Shown here in pieces: positions 16,274-26,275 of a stretch of DNA of 64,000 bases. The stretch covers positions 1 to 64,000 of the forward strand of contig JBGTBR010000038.1 of NCBI GenBank assembly GCA_041749255.1. The letters are read 5' to 3'. The position numbers and the translations under genes are program-made. Each line of letters starts with the position of its first letter. The first letter of the stretch is position 1. A model generated the notes under the pieces. That model worked only from the letters and a program-made list of their open reading frames with translations, was not told the DNA's origin and made no database searches. Source of the DNA: JABDLO01 sp041749255 (GTDB lineage: Bacteria; Bacteroidota; Bacteroidia; Chitinophagales; Saprospiraceae).

Positions 16274-16275
16274 CT
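16262..16275. repeat. Half-copy of the rfbA-upstream hairpin arm
   Basis: CTTGACACGGCACT matches the right arm of the 973-1135 element (1122-1135) at 12 of 14 positions, in the same orientation and preceded by a similar TATG. It overlaps the stop codon of the glycosyltransferase gene at 16274. No partner arm was found nearby, so it may be a truncated copy or chance. Confidence 0.4.
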
Positions 16276-17473
16276 AGTTATGTTGGATTGAATGTGGACT
16301 GGATTTCTTATGTTTTTGCTTCTTTAGTGAGATAGTTTGATGGATAATCTGACTGATTTGACCGGCAATAACTTCATCGTCAAATTCTTTTTCAGCCTTT
16401 ATTCTACCTGCCTTTCCCATTTCTTGTCTCTCCTCTTCAGTTAAGTCAATAAATTTTTCCATGGCTTCCGCTAATGAAAACGGGGATTTGACATCTACCA
16501 AAAATCCGCTTATCCCATCCTCCACAGTTTCACGACAGCCCGCTGTACGGGTAGTTATCACCGGGCGAGCCATAGCCAAAGCTTCAAGAACAGTTCGTGG
16601 CATTCCTTCTCTGTATGATGGTAAAACAATGCAACTGGACTTATTCAGAATGGTTTTAATACTGTGAGAAAATCCAAGATATTCAATTACTCCTTCGTCA
16701 ATCCATTGATTAAACTCATCTCTGTCTATCCTGGATGGGTTAACCCTGTCCAACTCCCCTGCTACCCAAAAAGATACTTCATCACAATATTTCTCTTTTA
16801 TTATTCTCGCTGCTGCTATAAATTCGCCAATACCTTTGTCGTATAGAATTCTCCCAATAAAGGTAAAAATGACTTTTTTGGGGTAATTATTTTTACCGGG
16901 TTGGTAATACTCAAGATCTACTCCACAACCTTTTATGGCTATAGCCTGACTCGCCTGGATCAGATTTTGTTCTATAAACAGACTTTTATCGTCAGCATTT
17001 TCGAATATAAATTTTTTATGAAATCGGGAAGACATCCTATACAGAAACTTCGTGATATTGTTAATGATTCCTTTATTTATAAAAGCATAGCCCAAGCCTG
17101 TTACGACAGCCAGCGAAGGGATGCCGAGTAAGTAGGCTGCCATTCCGCCATAAATATTGGGCTTAGCCGTATAGTGAAGGATGACATCGGGGCGTAATTT
17201 CCTGTACTTCCTTAAGAGCTCCAGAAAAAGGATGAAGTCCATGAAGGGATTCAGGCCACTCCTGCTGAAAACCCGGAGACCAATATGGCGAACTTCCGGA
17301 TATTGCTCCCTGTACACAATGTATTCATCAATGGGTGCTATAACAACTATATTAAAACCATCACTTAAAAGACGATCAATTACGTTAAGCCTGAACTGGT
17401 ATATGTTCCACGTGCAATTGGCAACTATAGCGATGGTTTTATTCCCGGTATTTTGGTTTTGTCCGGATTTCAT
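16274..17473 (-). CDS. Family 4 glycosyltransferase, PglA-like
   Basis: A 399-residue GT-B protein. IAIVANCTWNIYQFRLNVIDRL at the N-terminus and HYTAKPNIYGGMAAYLLGIP closely resemble enzymes that add GalNAc or similar sugars to undecaprenyl-linked bacillosamine (PglA group). The donor-binding region has FIGRILYDKGIGEF and PSYREGMPRTVLEALAMARPV, containing the E-x7-E motif. It is convergent with the rest of the cluster across the repeat block. The exact sugar specificity is inference. The C-terminal tail is basic and low in complexity (KKQKHKKSSPHS). Confidence 0.9.
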   Translation of the reverse strand: MKSGQNQNTGNKTIAIVANCTWNIYQFRLNVIDRLLSDGFNIVVIAPIDEYIVYREQYPEVRHIGLRVFSRSGLNPFMDFILFLELLRKYRKLRPDVILHYTAKPNIYGGMAAYLLGIPSLAVVTGLGYAFINKGIINNITKFLYRMSSRFHKKFIFENADDKSLFIEQNLIQASQAIAIKGCGVDLEYYQPGKNNYPKKVIFTFIGRILYDKGIGEFIAAARIIKEKYCDEVSFWVAGELDRVNPSRIDRDEFNQWIDEGVIEYLGFSHSIKTILNKSSCIVLPSYREGMPRTVLEALAMARPVITTRTAGCRETVEDGISGFLVDVKSPFSLAEAMEKFIDLTEEERQEMGKAGRIKAEKEFDDEVIAGQISQIIHQTISLKKQKHKKSSPHSIQHN

Positions 17474-17799
17474 AGGTCCATTGGATTCAGAATCAAGATA
17501 ACGTTCATTTCTAACATTAATTATTTAATCCCGACCGAAGTTATCTGAATTTTGTGAAACTGTAGTAAACGCATTTTTAATATGCTTTTCTCCAGCAAAA
17601 TATCACAACAACTTTACATTGCACATTATACATAGATACACTGCTTTAGCACAGAAAAAATGTCTAAATTTATCTGTATGTGATCCTTCCAAATAAATGT
17701 CTCAATGCTTTTACCCAATAAATATACAAAAAAAAACCGGCCAACCAGAATCAACTGGCTAGCCGGACTAAGTAAGTTAATTATTCAGCACTTACATTT
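17474..17799. other. Intergenic gap with terminator
   Basis: A 326-bp gap between two minus-strand genes. Apart from the terminator at 17728-17766 I see no gene, repeat or recognisable RNA. It should contain the promoter of the glycosyltransferase ending at 16274, but no clear TAnnTTTG box was identified. Confidence 0.5.
17728..17766 (-). terminator. Rho-independent terminator of the HYR/dockerin protein gene
   Basis: On the minus strand CCGGCTAGCCAG pairs with CTGGTTGGCCGG (two mismatched or wobble positions) around a short loop and is followed by nine Ts. It starts about 35 bp after the stop codon at 17800. The minus-strand reading gives the proper hairpin-then-T-tract order. Confidence 0.85.
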
Positions 17800-20700
17800 T
17801 TATTTATTCACTTTTATCATTTTTCTGGAAGTGGTCAAACCTCCTGTTTCAAGCTGGTAATAAAGAATTCCATTGGCCTGGATTTCCTGCGCATTAATTT
17901 GAATATCCGTTTGTCCACCAGGAAAATCGCCATATACCCTGTGCACCAATCTTCCAGATACATCGAAGATAGAAATAGATGCCGGGGCAGGTGCAGGCAA
18001 TACAAAACTGATCACGGTATGATCCATAAATGGATTGGGTCTGTTTTGGTGCAGTAAAACTCCTGCTGCCTCTTCTTCTATGAATAGTAGATCAAGCTGG
18101 GTCGGACGCAGATCACTATTATACGCTTCAGTGGAAGTTATATGGTCGCTCAGCCATATACTATTGGATACTGCACCGTCTTCCAATGCCCTGAATACCA
18201 GGGTGAATAAAGTCTCACTCTGAAGAGGAACTTCTCCTGTTCCATTATTCCAACTCACTGCCAGCATACCTTCATTGACATGATTCGTATTAAAATTGCT
18301 TTCTTCTATCGCTAGTCCTTCGTTATAAAAGGTATTGAATTCCAGCATCCCGGGGTCAAAAGTAATGGTCGTTTGAAAACCAGCCAACGATTCAGAATTT
18401 TCCATAGAGAAAGTCATGGTTACCTCTTCCCCTCTGCGGAATCTGTTATTTTCCAGATTAAAGGCCAGGGGCTGAGAACTTCTGTAACCCAAAGGTTGAT
18501 TGCGCAAATTCACAGAATAACTTCTATCAACATCTCCGACCTTCACTGCAATGAAGTTATTGCCTTCCATTTGTCCTGATACATCCTGAAGAACTATACT
18601 CTCCTGATAATCCCATGGTTTGTCCGGATCAGAAAATTCATATCCAGCATCGATAAACTTCCATGATGGGCTACCTGGAAACTCAGTGAATAATCCAAGT
18701 ATTAGTTTTCTCATCTGTAGTATATCTGTAGCTGTTATAGTCTTACTATTATTGACATCCGCCGCAATCATTTTATAAGGATCATCTAATCGCTGTATAC
18801 CTAAAATATGGCGTTGTATCAATAATATATCTAATGTTGAAACTCCTTTACTATAATCGTCATCCTTACTGGCAGTAATTTCATAATCTTTGTTACTCAC
18901 CATTTCTGTAAACTCATATGTTCCATCATCACTTGTCAGATAGAAAGATTTTTTACCGCCAGTCATATCAAGTAAACTTACTTCTGTATTGTTTACTTTT
19001 TGCTGATCAGCTGTTACAATGGCACCTGAAACTCTTGAACTAGCTTCGTCTTCACAACCTGTATTGGATTGTAAATTAAGCCTGATATTGCAGAAATCTC
19101 CATTGCCCTGCACATCCCATACCCACATTTCTAAATCAATCAAACCTACATCATCACATGTGCCGAATATGGCTGAAGAACTGGATGATGGCAACCATTT
19201 CTGAGCCTGTCCATTCATGTATTCAGCCTCTGTGGCAACCAATCCAAAACCTTTGAAAAAATGCATTTGATTGATCAAAGAAGCAACCGGAAACATTCCA
19301 TTAAAGGTAAATTTCAATGTGCCAGGACAGTTGTCTTCACTTCCAAGATCGAAATCAACAGCCCAAATCTCAATATTCCCTGTACTAGGCATGATGACCG
19401 TAGTGATTTCTGTAATACAATATGGCGTAGGTTTTTTGCAGTCCTGTATGGTAAATAAATGCATGGTAGTGCTTTCATTTCCACACTGATCTTTTACTTT
19501 CCAGGTAATTTTATGTGTACCGACAGGATAAACTCCCGAGGCATTATTGCTATTTCCATGAATAAATAGTCCTTCCCCATCATTAAACGGATCTATAACA
19601 TAGGTCCATTTTTGATCTTTTAAAGGTGTACAGTCTTCAGCTGTGTTTACCAGTTCAATGAATCCCTCACAATCCTGACTTTGCGTGCATACTGTGATAT
19701 CATTTGTCATGTTAATCACCGGTGGCTCGGTTTCATTAACTTTTATGATTTGGATATGGGACCACAACCCTTCTCTTCTGTTTGAATCTTCATATTTGCA
19801 CCAATCTATTAATGTCCAGGTACGAATAATTTTAAAACAAACATCTTCGACAGAACTGAGCACCTGATCTTTATACGAAATGGCTAATGTGGTACAGTCG
19901 TCAGATTCATATTCTGGAAAGTCATAACCTTCCGGCAAGTTTTCCGGATCAGTATCGTCTCGTAAACATCCAAACAATGTCGTGTCTCTAGGCCAAACAA
20001 TATCTTTATCCCCATCGAAAGGAAATAAATTTGTAATGGTAATTCTTTGAATTTTTGTGATGGTAAATTCCCCTTCCGTAACCCTCCAAATCCTGCTGAT
20101 GATTCCTTCACCACAAGCATCTACAGATCCTGAATTGATATAGGTCGGTTCAAGTGGACCACATATACCAAAGGCAGTAGCTGTCCCTGTGATTTCCAGA
20201 TCATTGAAGTCCTCAATACAATGCAGAGTTGTATCCGGAGGTATGTTCAAAGTGGGAGAAAATTTATTCTGTACATGAACATTTACCCAACAAACCGAAT
20301 AAAAATCTCCTTCAGATCCAAAAACTCCATCCTGATCGGCATCATCCCATACACGGAATTCTACCTGAATATATTTACCGACATCTTCACAACAAAAAGC
20401 AACAAAATCAGCCCAATCATTAGGATCTTTTCCATAGCACATTGTATCAGCAGGAGCACCTTTACGTCGCACCTGAAAGAATACCTCGCTACACTGATCG
20501 TAACTTCCATTATCCAGACTGGCTGCAAATACCTTGGCATAACCCGATTCATCCAATGGCACATTGGTATACTCCAAACATACAGCTATAGGTTCGCTTT
20601 TATCAAAAACATCCACTTCTGTTGTACATTGTGTGGAATTTCCACATGCATCGGTGATCGTATATCTCACCCATGTCCTGCCCAGAGCCAGATCTCTAAT

Positions 20701-21993
20701 TATATAACAAGAAAATTGACCTTCATCATCTAATATGAGTTCTACTTTATCATCAACCCAGGGAACATCATCACCCGGTAAGCTTCCAAGTGGGTTTCCT
20801 TCTTTATACTCTACTGTATATGTGGTAGAAGAACAATCCAGGATCAATGGAGGGTGGGGTACTTTATAATCAGCCGTACATGTCCAAGGATCAGCATACA
20901 ATGAATCCAATGGTGGACATGAAACAATTGGCCCTTCATCATCTAATACCTTAATTATTTGATATTCTGACCTGATCTCGCTCGTACACCAGTCCAGGAT
21001 TTTCCATTCTCTGATGACTTTATAGCTGTTTTCACATATATCAAGTACAATATCTTTATAAGTGGATTCAATTTCACAATACGCCTTATTAGGTATAATG
21101 GGATAACCCTCAATCGTTCTTGGAACATCTGTTTCGATTTCGCCCGGATCCAGTTTTCCATTTTTATTGAGATCCACCCATGGATCGGGATAGTTGTTAT
21201 TATTCAGATCCCAAATAGGTCTGTCGTCACAAGCCAGGTAAGGTCTGTTGCCGTCAAGACTGTCATAATGGGGAGGAAAAACAATTTCTCCTACGGTTAA
21301 TCTTCTATATTCAATAATTTGTACGCAGGAATCTGACTTGTTTCCATATTTGTCAAATGCCTGATATATTACTGTGCGTATGGCACTTATAGTATCAATT
21401 TCAAAACAAGTTACATTGACGATTTCATCTGAAATTATTTTAACATATGCATCGGGATCACAATTATCAAAAGCCTCTGGTAAAGGTAATGGCTCATGAA
21501 AATAACAGGAAACAACTGTATCCGGAGGACACTCAAAGGTAGGTGGAGATTTATCCTCAATCCATACATTTCCCCAGCACGCCGCCCCGGTTAATGTATT
21601 GCGTACCGTTACTTTCAACAATGTATTTATATGGGCAATAGTAATGGGATTTGAAAGAATTACTCCTTCATCATCCTCAATGATTACTTCAAGATTAACT
21701 GGATCGATTTCCTCTCTTATAATGGCAGAGGCAGTGATCACTACTTCACAATTATCATCTAAAGACATATTGACGAGGTCAATACAGGAAACCGAATAAT
21801 TCAGTTCCTCCTTAGATAATTCTGAAGTCAGAGAATTTAAGTTTGTTTCTTTAGTTGTATAGGAATTTTCATTTAAAAATGCATTCTCCCCTGGTGTATA
21901 ATCTAAGAATGCATAAAGGGAACTTGCCCCTCCAAAGATCATAATTACACATACGACTAAAGATAAAGTAAAAGCCGGTGTAGATTTTCTCAT
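17800..21993 (-). CDS. Giant secreted protein with HYR-like modules, dockerin pair, cohesin-like module and T9SS tail
   Basis: A 1397-residue protein. Residues 1-28 are a signal peptide. From about 110 to 1000 it has repeated cysteine-containing beta modules with phrases such as CPPDTVVSC, DNCDP and RTWTLIDWC, like HYR-type extracellular domains of Saprospiria. A carboxypeptidase-regulatory-like segment leads into two calcium-binding dockerin-type repeats (about 1044-1103: VSTLDILLIQRHILG and DVNNSKTITATDILQMRKLILG). A cohesin-like beta domain follows at about 1178-1300 (RRGEEVTMTFSMENSESLAGFQ), and a T9SS type A sorting domain from about 1317 (NRPNPF). It is likely a surface-attached adhesin or scaffold. 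No catalytic domain is recognised. It has its own terminator. Confidence 0.85.
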   Translation of the reverse strand: MRKSTPAFTLSLVVCVIMIFGGASSLYAFLDYTPGENAFLNENSYTTKETNLNSLTSELSKEELNYSVSCIDLVNMSLDDNCEVVITASAIIREEIDPVNLEVIIEDDEGVILSNPITIAHINTLLKVTVRNTLTGAACWGNVWIEDKSPPTFECPPDTVVSCYFHEPLPLPEAFDNCDPDAYVKIISDEIVNVTCFEIDTISAIRTVIYQAFDKYGNKSDSCVQIIEYRRLTVGEIVFPPHYDSLDGNRPYLACDDRPIWDLNNNNYPDPWVDLNKNGKLDPGEIETDVPRTIEGYPIIPNKAYCEIESTYKDIVLDICENSYKVIREWKILDWCTSEIRSEYQIIKVLDDEGPIVSCPPLDSLYADPWTCTADYKVPHPPLILDCSSTTYTVEYKEGNPLGSLPGDDVPWVDDKVELILDDEGQFSCYIIRDLALGRTWVRYTITDACGNSTQCTTEVDVFDKSEPIAVCLEYTNVPLDESGYAKVFAASLDNGSYDQCSEVFFQVRRKGAPADTMCYGKDPNDWADFVAFCCEDVGKYIQVEFRVWDDADQDGVFGSEGDFYSVCWVNVHVQNKFSPTLNIPPDTTLHCIEDFNDLEITGTATAFGICGPLEPTYINSGSVDACGEGIISRIWRVTEGEFTITKIQRITITNLFPFDGDKDIVWPRDTTLFGCLRDDTDPENLPEGYDFPEYESDDCTTLAISYKDQVLSSVEDVCFKIIRTWTLIDWCKYEDSNRREGLWSHIQIIKVNETEPPVINMTNDITVCTQSQDCEGFIELVNTAEDCTPLKDQKWTYVIDPFNDGEGLFIHGNSNNASGVYPVGTHKITWKVKDQCGNESTTMHLFTIQDCKKPTPYCITEITTVIMPSTGNIEIWAVDFDLGSEDNCPGTLKFTFNGMFPVASLINQMHFFKGFGLVATEAEYMNGQAQKWLPSSSSSAIFGTCDDVGLIDLEMWVWDVQGNGDFCNIRLNLQSNTGCEDEASSRVSGAIVTADQQKVNNTEVSLLDMTGGKKSFYLTSDDGTYEFTEMVSNKDYEITASKDDDYSKGVSTLDILLIQRHILGIQRLDDPYKMIAADVNNSKTITATDILQMRKLILGLFTEFPGSPSWKFIDAGYEFSDPDKPWDYQESIVLQDVSGQMEGNNFIAVKVGDVDRSYSVNLRNQPLGYRSSQPLAFNLENNRFRRGEEVTMTFSMENSESLAGFQTTITFDPGMLEFNTFYNEGLAIEESNFNTNHVNEGMLAVSWNNGTGEVPLQSETLFTLVFRALEDGAVSNSIWLSDHITSTEAYNSDLRPTQLDLLFIEEEAAGVLLHQNRPNPFMDHTVISFVLPAPAPASISIFDVSGRLVHRVYGDFPGGQTDIQINAQEIQANGILYYQLETGGLTTSRKMIKVNK

Positions 21994-22368
21994 TTCCTGA
22001 TGTTTTTAAATAACAGATGTAAAAATGTTTTAATGTTTACTCTACCAGAAAACACATATCGTGCCAAAACATTAAAATTTATTGCCATGCGTTCGAAATA
22101 GGCCTGTTATTCAATGTGGATCCGAATTGATAATTTTAAAAAATTATTTCTTTTGCTATTCACCATCAATTTATTATTCAATAATTTACACATTAGCAAT
22201 AGTATTAATGTAAATTACCTTCAATGAACACCTTCCCATTTTTACTGCAAAATTTCAAAGATTTTGATCGCGTATTTTCTTGATTCAACTCATAGAAAAG
22301 TATAATTCAGCTGCATCTAAAAATGAATAATCACTATATTTATGCATGTTTCTACAACTAAGTATTCC
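21994..22368. other. Divergent intergenic region upstream of xylB
   Basis: An AT-rich gap between the giant secreted protein gene and xylB. It must hold two divergent promoters. TATATTTA at about 22334-22341 is a one-mismatch version of the -7 box and, if used, would favour the xylB start at 22369. No XylR-type operator, repeat or RNA gene was recognised. Confidence 0.4.
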
Positions 22369-23844
22369 ATGATTTCACTCGGTATCGACATAGGAAGTTC
22401 TTTTATAAAAATGGCTGTGATCGATTCTGCTACTATGCATTGCCTGGATAGGATACAATTGCCTGATAGTGAAATGGAAATTCAATCTCCCCATCCCGGG
22501 TGGGCTGAGCAAGATCCTAATTTGTGGTGGAAATTAATCTTACAGGGCTTTTCTTCATTAAAAAAAAGAATTCCGTCGGTCTATAAAGAAATCAGGTGCA
22601 TAGGAATAACTTATCAGATGCATGGTCTTGTAATTACAGACCGGTTTCAAAAACCCATTCGCAATGCTATAATATGGTGTGATGGAAGGGCTGTACATAC
22701 AGGTGAAAAAGCTCGTGAACTCCTGGGAAATGAATATTGTAGCCAAAATTTACTCAATGCTCCGGGAAACTTCACGGCATCTAAGCTGGCATGGATTAAA
22801 GAAAATGAGCCTGAAAACTATAAAAAGATACAATTTGCCATGCTGCCAGGAGACTATATATCTACGCAATTAACAGGTGAGGTTAATACGACCATTACAG
22901 GTTTATCCGAAGGCATTTTTTGGGACTTTTCTTCACACACTGTCTCAAAGGAATTATTAGAAGTGCTAAAAATAGACAAACAGCTCATTCCACCTTACAA
23001 CCCTTCATTTGCCATCCATGGAACCCTTTCGCCGAAAATGGCGGAAATCCTGGATCTCTCCAATAAGACTTCCGTAAGCTATAAAGCCGGCGATCAACCC
23101 AACAATGCTTTTTCTTTGAATGTGATGAGTCCCGGCTCTTATGCTGCAACGGCAGGTACATCTGGTGTAATGTATGGAATTACAAATCAGTCTTTTTACG
23201 ATGAGGATCAAAAAACCAATACGTTTGCACATGTGAATTATACAGCGCACAATCCCTTAAAAGGAGTTTTATTATGCATTAATGGCACGGGCAGTTCCTA
23301 CGCATGGTATAAAAAAATCCTCAAGTCAGGATCGTATGAAGAAATGAATGAGCTTGCCATAAAATCGACTAAAGGGTCTGGAGGTATTTTTACCTATCCC
23401 TTTGGAAATGGTGCTGAAAGGATTTTGCGCAACCAAAATCCGGGTTTATGGATGGAAGGTGTACGATTTAATGATCACAATAATGCCCATTTAATCAGAT
23501 CCTTACATGAGGGCATAGCCTTTTCTTTTCTGCTTGGAGTAGAATCTCTGGAAAAAAGTCAGCCTTCGGGTGGGGTGATCAAAGCAGGAAATACCAATAT
23601 GTTCCAAAGCAAAGAATTTTGCCGAATTATTAGTCAGGTGATGGGTAAAAAGTTGGAGCTCTACAGCACCGACGGAGCAGAAGGCGCTGCCCGGGGAGCC
23701 CTATTGGGAATGCGAGCCATCACAGAAAACGAACTTTCCATACCCTTGCAAAGCGAATTTATTCCGGACTCAAATGAAACTGAAGAATACAGGAATATAT
23801 ATAAGGATTGGAAAAACAGGCTTTATAAACACTTACAACTATAA
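22369..23844 (+). CDS. xylB: Xylulokinase
   Basis: Phosphorylates D-xylulose to xylulose-5-phosphate for the pentose phosphate pathway. FGGY-kinase features are present: the N-terminal phosphate loop LGIDIGSSFIKMAV, IIWCDGRAVHTG, the AGTSGVMYG adenosine/phosphate loop and the C-terminal TDGAEGAARGALLGM. The start at 22369 (MISLGIDIG, 491 residues) fits the family better than an in-frame ATG nine codons upstream at 22342. It is followed after two bases by xylA, so the two form an operon. No xylose transporter is adjacent. Confidence 0.95.
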   Translation: MISLGIDIGSSFIKMAVIDSATMHCLDRIQLPDSEMEIQSPHPGWAEQDPNLWWKLILQGFSSLKKRIPSVYKEIRCIGITYQMHGLVITDRFQKPIRNAIIWCDGRAVHTGEKARELLGNEYCSQNLLNAPGNFTASKLAWIKENEPENYKKIQFAMLPGDYISTQLTGEVNTTITGLSEGIFWDFSSHTVSKELLEVLKIDKQLIPPYNPSFAIHGTLSPKMAEILDLSNKTSVSYKAGDQPNNAFSLNVMSPGSYAATAGTSGVMYGITNQSFYDEDQKTNTFAHVNYTAHNPLKGVLLCINGTGSSYAWYKKILKSGSYEEMNELAIKSTKGSGGIFTYPFGNGAERILRNQNPGLWMEGVRFNDHNNAHLIRSLHEGIAFSFLLGVESLEKSQPSGGVIKAGNTNMFQSKEFCRIISQVMGKKLELYSTDGAEGAARGALLGMRAITENELSIPLQSEFIPDSNETEEYRNIYKDWKNRLYKHLQL

Positions 23845-23846
23845 AT

Positions 23847-25166
23847 ATGAATACTATAAAAACGTATTTCCCTGGCATTGACAAGCCCTACTACGAGGGT
23901 TCCTCTTCCAGGAATATATTCTCCTTCAGATATTATAACCCTGAACAATTAGTAGGAAATAAAACCATGGAAGAGCATCTGCGTTTTGCTGTAGCCTACT
24001 GGCATAGCTTCTGTGGAACCGGAAATGATCCATTCGGTGCTGGCACCAGACCTCTACCCTGGAATACTGCATCTGATCCTTACCAAAGAGCCAGGGAAAA
24101 AATGGATGCCGCTTTTGAGTTTATGAATAAACTCGGTATCAGGTATTACTGTTTTCATGATTTTGACCTCATCGATGAAGGTGAATCGGTTTCAGAAAAC
24201 GAAAAAAGGCTAGAGTGGATTACGGACTATGCCATTCAAAAACAAGAAGAAACAGGAATCCATTTATTGTGGGGTACTGCCAATCTTTTTTCTCATCCAA
24301 GATATATGAATGGAGCTGCCACCAATCCCAATTTTGAAGTGGTTGCCCGAGCCGGCGCACAGGTAAAGATGGCTTTGGATGCAACGATAAAGCTAGGGGG
24401 GCAAAACTATGTTTTCTGGGGAGGTAGAGAAGGTTATCTCTCACTTCTCAATACGGATATGAAAAGAGAAAAGCAGCATCTGGCCACTTTTTTAAAAAAA
24501 GCCAGAGACTATGGTCGTAAACAAGGATTTACTGGCACTTTTCTCATAGAGCCAAAACCTATGGAGCCTACTAAACATCAGTATGACTTTGATGCTGCCA
24601 CATGTATCGCATTTTTGCAAGAGTACGATCTGATGGAGGATTTTAAACTCAACTTAGAAGTCAATCACGCTACTTTGGCTCTACATACTTTTGAGCACGA
24701 ACTTCAGGTGGCTGCTGATGCGGGTTTGCTTGGAAGTATTGATGCCAATAGGGGCGACTATCAAAATGGGTGGGATACAGACCAGTTTCCCATTGATATC
24801 TATGAGCTCACCCAGGCTATGTTGGTCATAATACAACACGGAGGACTTGGTCATGGTGGAATCAATTTTGATGCCAAGGTTAGAAGAAATTCTATTGATG
24901 CTGAAGATCTGTTCATCGCTCACATTTCAGGAATGGATGCTTTTGCCAGGGCTCTTCTAGTGGCTCAACAAATATTGGAAGCATCAGAATTTCTGGAAAT
25001 CAAAAAAGCAAGATATGCCTCTTTTGACTCGGGAACGGGGAAAAATTTTGAAAAAGGAACTGTGACTCTTGAAGAACTCTACGATTTCACGAAAAACCGC
25101 TCAGAACCTATGCCGAAGAGTGGGAAACAGGAATTATTTGAAAGAATCATCAGCTTATACATATAA
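23847..25166 (+). CDS. xylA: Xylose isomerase (class II)
   Basis: Interconverts D-xylose and D-xylulose in the cytoplasm, the first step of xylose use. The 439-residue length and the N-terminal extension typical of class II enzymes are present. Conserved segments include YWHSFCGTGNDPFG, LLWGTANLFSHPRYMNGAATNP, the metal-binding LIEPKPMEPTKHQYDFD and DANRGDYQNGWDTDQFP. The start codon lies two bases after the xylB stop. The gene converges on a flavin reductase gene with only 3 bp between stop codons, leaving no room for a terminator between them. Confidence 0.97.
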   Translation: MNTIKTYFPGIDKPYYEGSSSRNIFSFRYYNPEQLVGNKTMEEHLRFAVAYWHSFCGTGNDPFGAGTRPLPWNTASDPYQRAREKMDAAFEFMNKLGIRYYCFHDFDLIDEGESVSENEKRLEWITDYAIQKQEETGIHLLWGTANLFSHPRYMNGAATNPNFEVVARAGAQVKMALDATIKLGGQNYVFWGGREGYLSLLNTDMKREKQHLATFLKKARDYGRKQGFTGTFLIEPKPMEPTKHQYDFDAATCIAFLQEYDLMEDFKLNLEVNHATLALHTFEHELQVAADAGLLGSIDANRGDYQNGWDTDQFPIDIYELTQAMLVIIQHGGLGHGGINFDAKVRRNSIDAEDLFIAHISGMDAFARALLVAQQILEASEFLEIKKARYASFDSGTGKNFEKGTVTLEELYDFTKNRSEPMPKSGKQELFERIISLYI

Positions 25167-25169
25167 AAT

Positions 25170-26021
25170 TTACAAGTACAGAGCCAGTGCCTCTAAAGCT
25201 TTTTGAGAGGCTATTAATTCTTTTGCCGTTTTTTCGATGTCTTTTCCTTTAAATTTGGCTTTTGTTTGTTTTATAAAATCGGCATCTGGTAAAGCGGTTA
25301 ATCCAGCCATTTCAGCAATTTCATTTCCTGAAAGAATATTGCTCTTAAGAGCAGATTCCGGTAAAGAGTCATAACCTATGATATTTTGGTTAACACTTTG
25401 AAAAAGGGTATGAATACTGCTTTTATCTACTTTGGTATAATATGCTCTACCCAGCCTTCCCATTTGCTGTAATTTAAATGGATCGATACGATTATTTTCA
25501 TCAATCACATCTTTGCGGATATGAAAAAGAAGAACTTCGCAGATGATAAGATGGCCTGCCCCGCCGTGTTCTCCCAGAGGTATAATGTCATTCACTTTGC
25601 ATTCCAGATTGATGGGTGACTCTTTAACCAATGGAGCCGTCACTATTTCTGCATCTACCGGCGTAAACCCCGCTTTGGCGAATTCGCTTACTCCTGCAGG
25701 AAATTCGACCGAGGTCAGTGTCATTTGTCTGGCTATTTCGTAATTTACTACATTGATAACTAAGCCTTTGTTGGTCTTTACATTTTCCAGGGTATCTTTG
25801 GTAGAGTTATCTTTAACCCTTCGATTGGAAGAAAAAACAACAATGGGTGGATTGGAGCTGAAAGCATTGAAAAAACTATATGGCGCAAGATTATAATTTC
25901 CCTCTTTATCCACAGTAGATACAAAAGCTATAGGCCTTGGTCCTATTGAACCAATTAGAAACTGATGCCTATCCTTAGTACTTAATTCTGAAGGAACAAA
26001 TTTTACTTTACTACTTTCCAT
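25170..26021 (-). CDS. Flavin reductase family protein (FMN-binding split barrel)
   Basis: A 283-residue protein. The first 200 residues carry the flavin reductase domain: GSIGPRPIAFVSTVDKEG, NLAPYSFFNAFSSNPPIVVFSSN, a KDTLENV segment and the C-terminal GHLIICEVL. Such proteins bind FMN and reduce flavins with NAD(P)H, or act as flavin-dependent oxidoreductases. The extra C-terminal 80 residues are helical and unassigned. A perfect TATATTTG box lies on the minus strand at 26060-26067, about 38 bp before the start. The substrate is unknown. Confidence 0.9.
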   Translation of the reverse strand: MESSKVKFVPSELSTKDRHQFLIGSIGPRPIAFVSTVDKEGNYNLAPYSFFNAFSSNPPIVVFSSNRRVKDNSTKDTLENVKTNKGLVINVVNYEIARQMTLTSVEFPAGVSEFAKAGFTPVDAEIVTAPLVKESPINLECKVNDIIPLGEHGGAGHLIICEVLLFHIRKDVIDENNRIDPFKLQQMGRLGRAYYTKVDKSSIHTLFQSVNQNIIGYDSLPESALKSNILSGNEIAEMAGLTALPDADFIKQTKAKFKGKDIEKTAKELIASQKALEALALYL

Positions 26022-26059
26022 GTATTTCGTTTAAGATGGTAAAATGACCCAATTTGGTA

Positions 26060-26067
26060 CAAATATA
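26060..26067 (-). promoter_or_regulatory. -7 box TATATTTG of the flavin reductase gene
   Basis: On the minus strand this reads TATATTTG, an exact match to TAnnTTTG. It lies 38 bp upstream of the start codon at 26021, a usual leader length. No certain -33 TTG element is visible. Confidence 0.45.
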
Positions 26068-26275
26068 ACCAATACAGTATTAGAAAAATAAAAATCATGC
26101 GATTGTAAATATTTTCCGGGCAGAAAAAATAAAATACACCGTTTGGGGCGTTAACTTTCGGATAATTTAAGAATGCTTATTGAAGAAATAAAGATTATTT
26201 GTATCATAGCATTTTGTATTGAAATGATTTTGATGAAATTCTTATCGCTGTAAAAATTCCTGGAGAAAAAATAAA

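Noticed and set aside
20221..20733. 170-codon plus-strand frame inside the giant secreted protein gene
   Set aside because: Antisense to a well-supported reading frame with modular repeats; the translation has no recognisable features.
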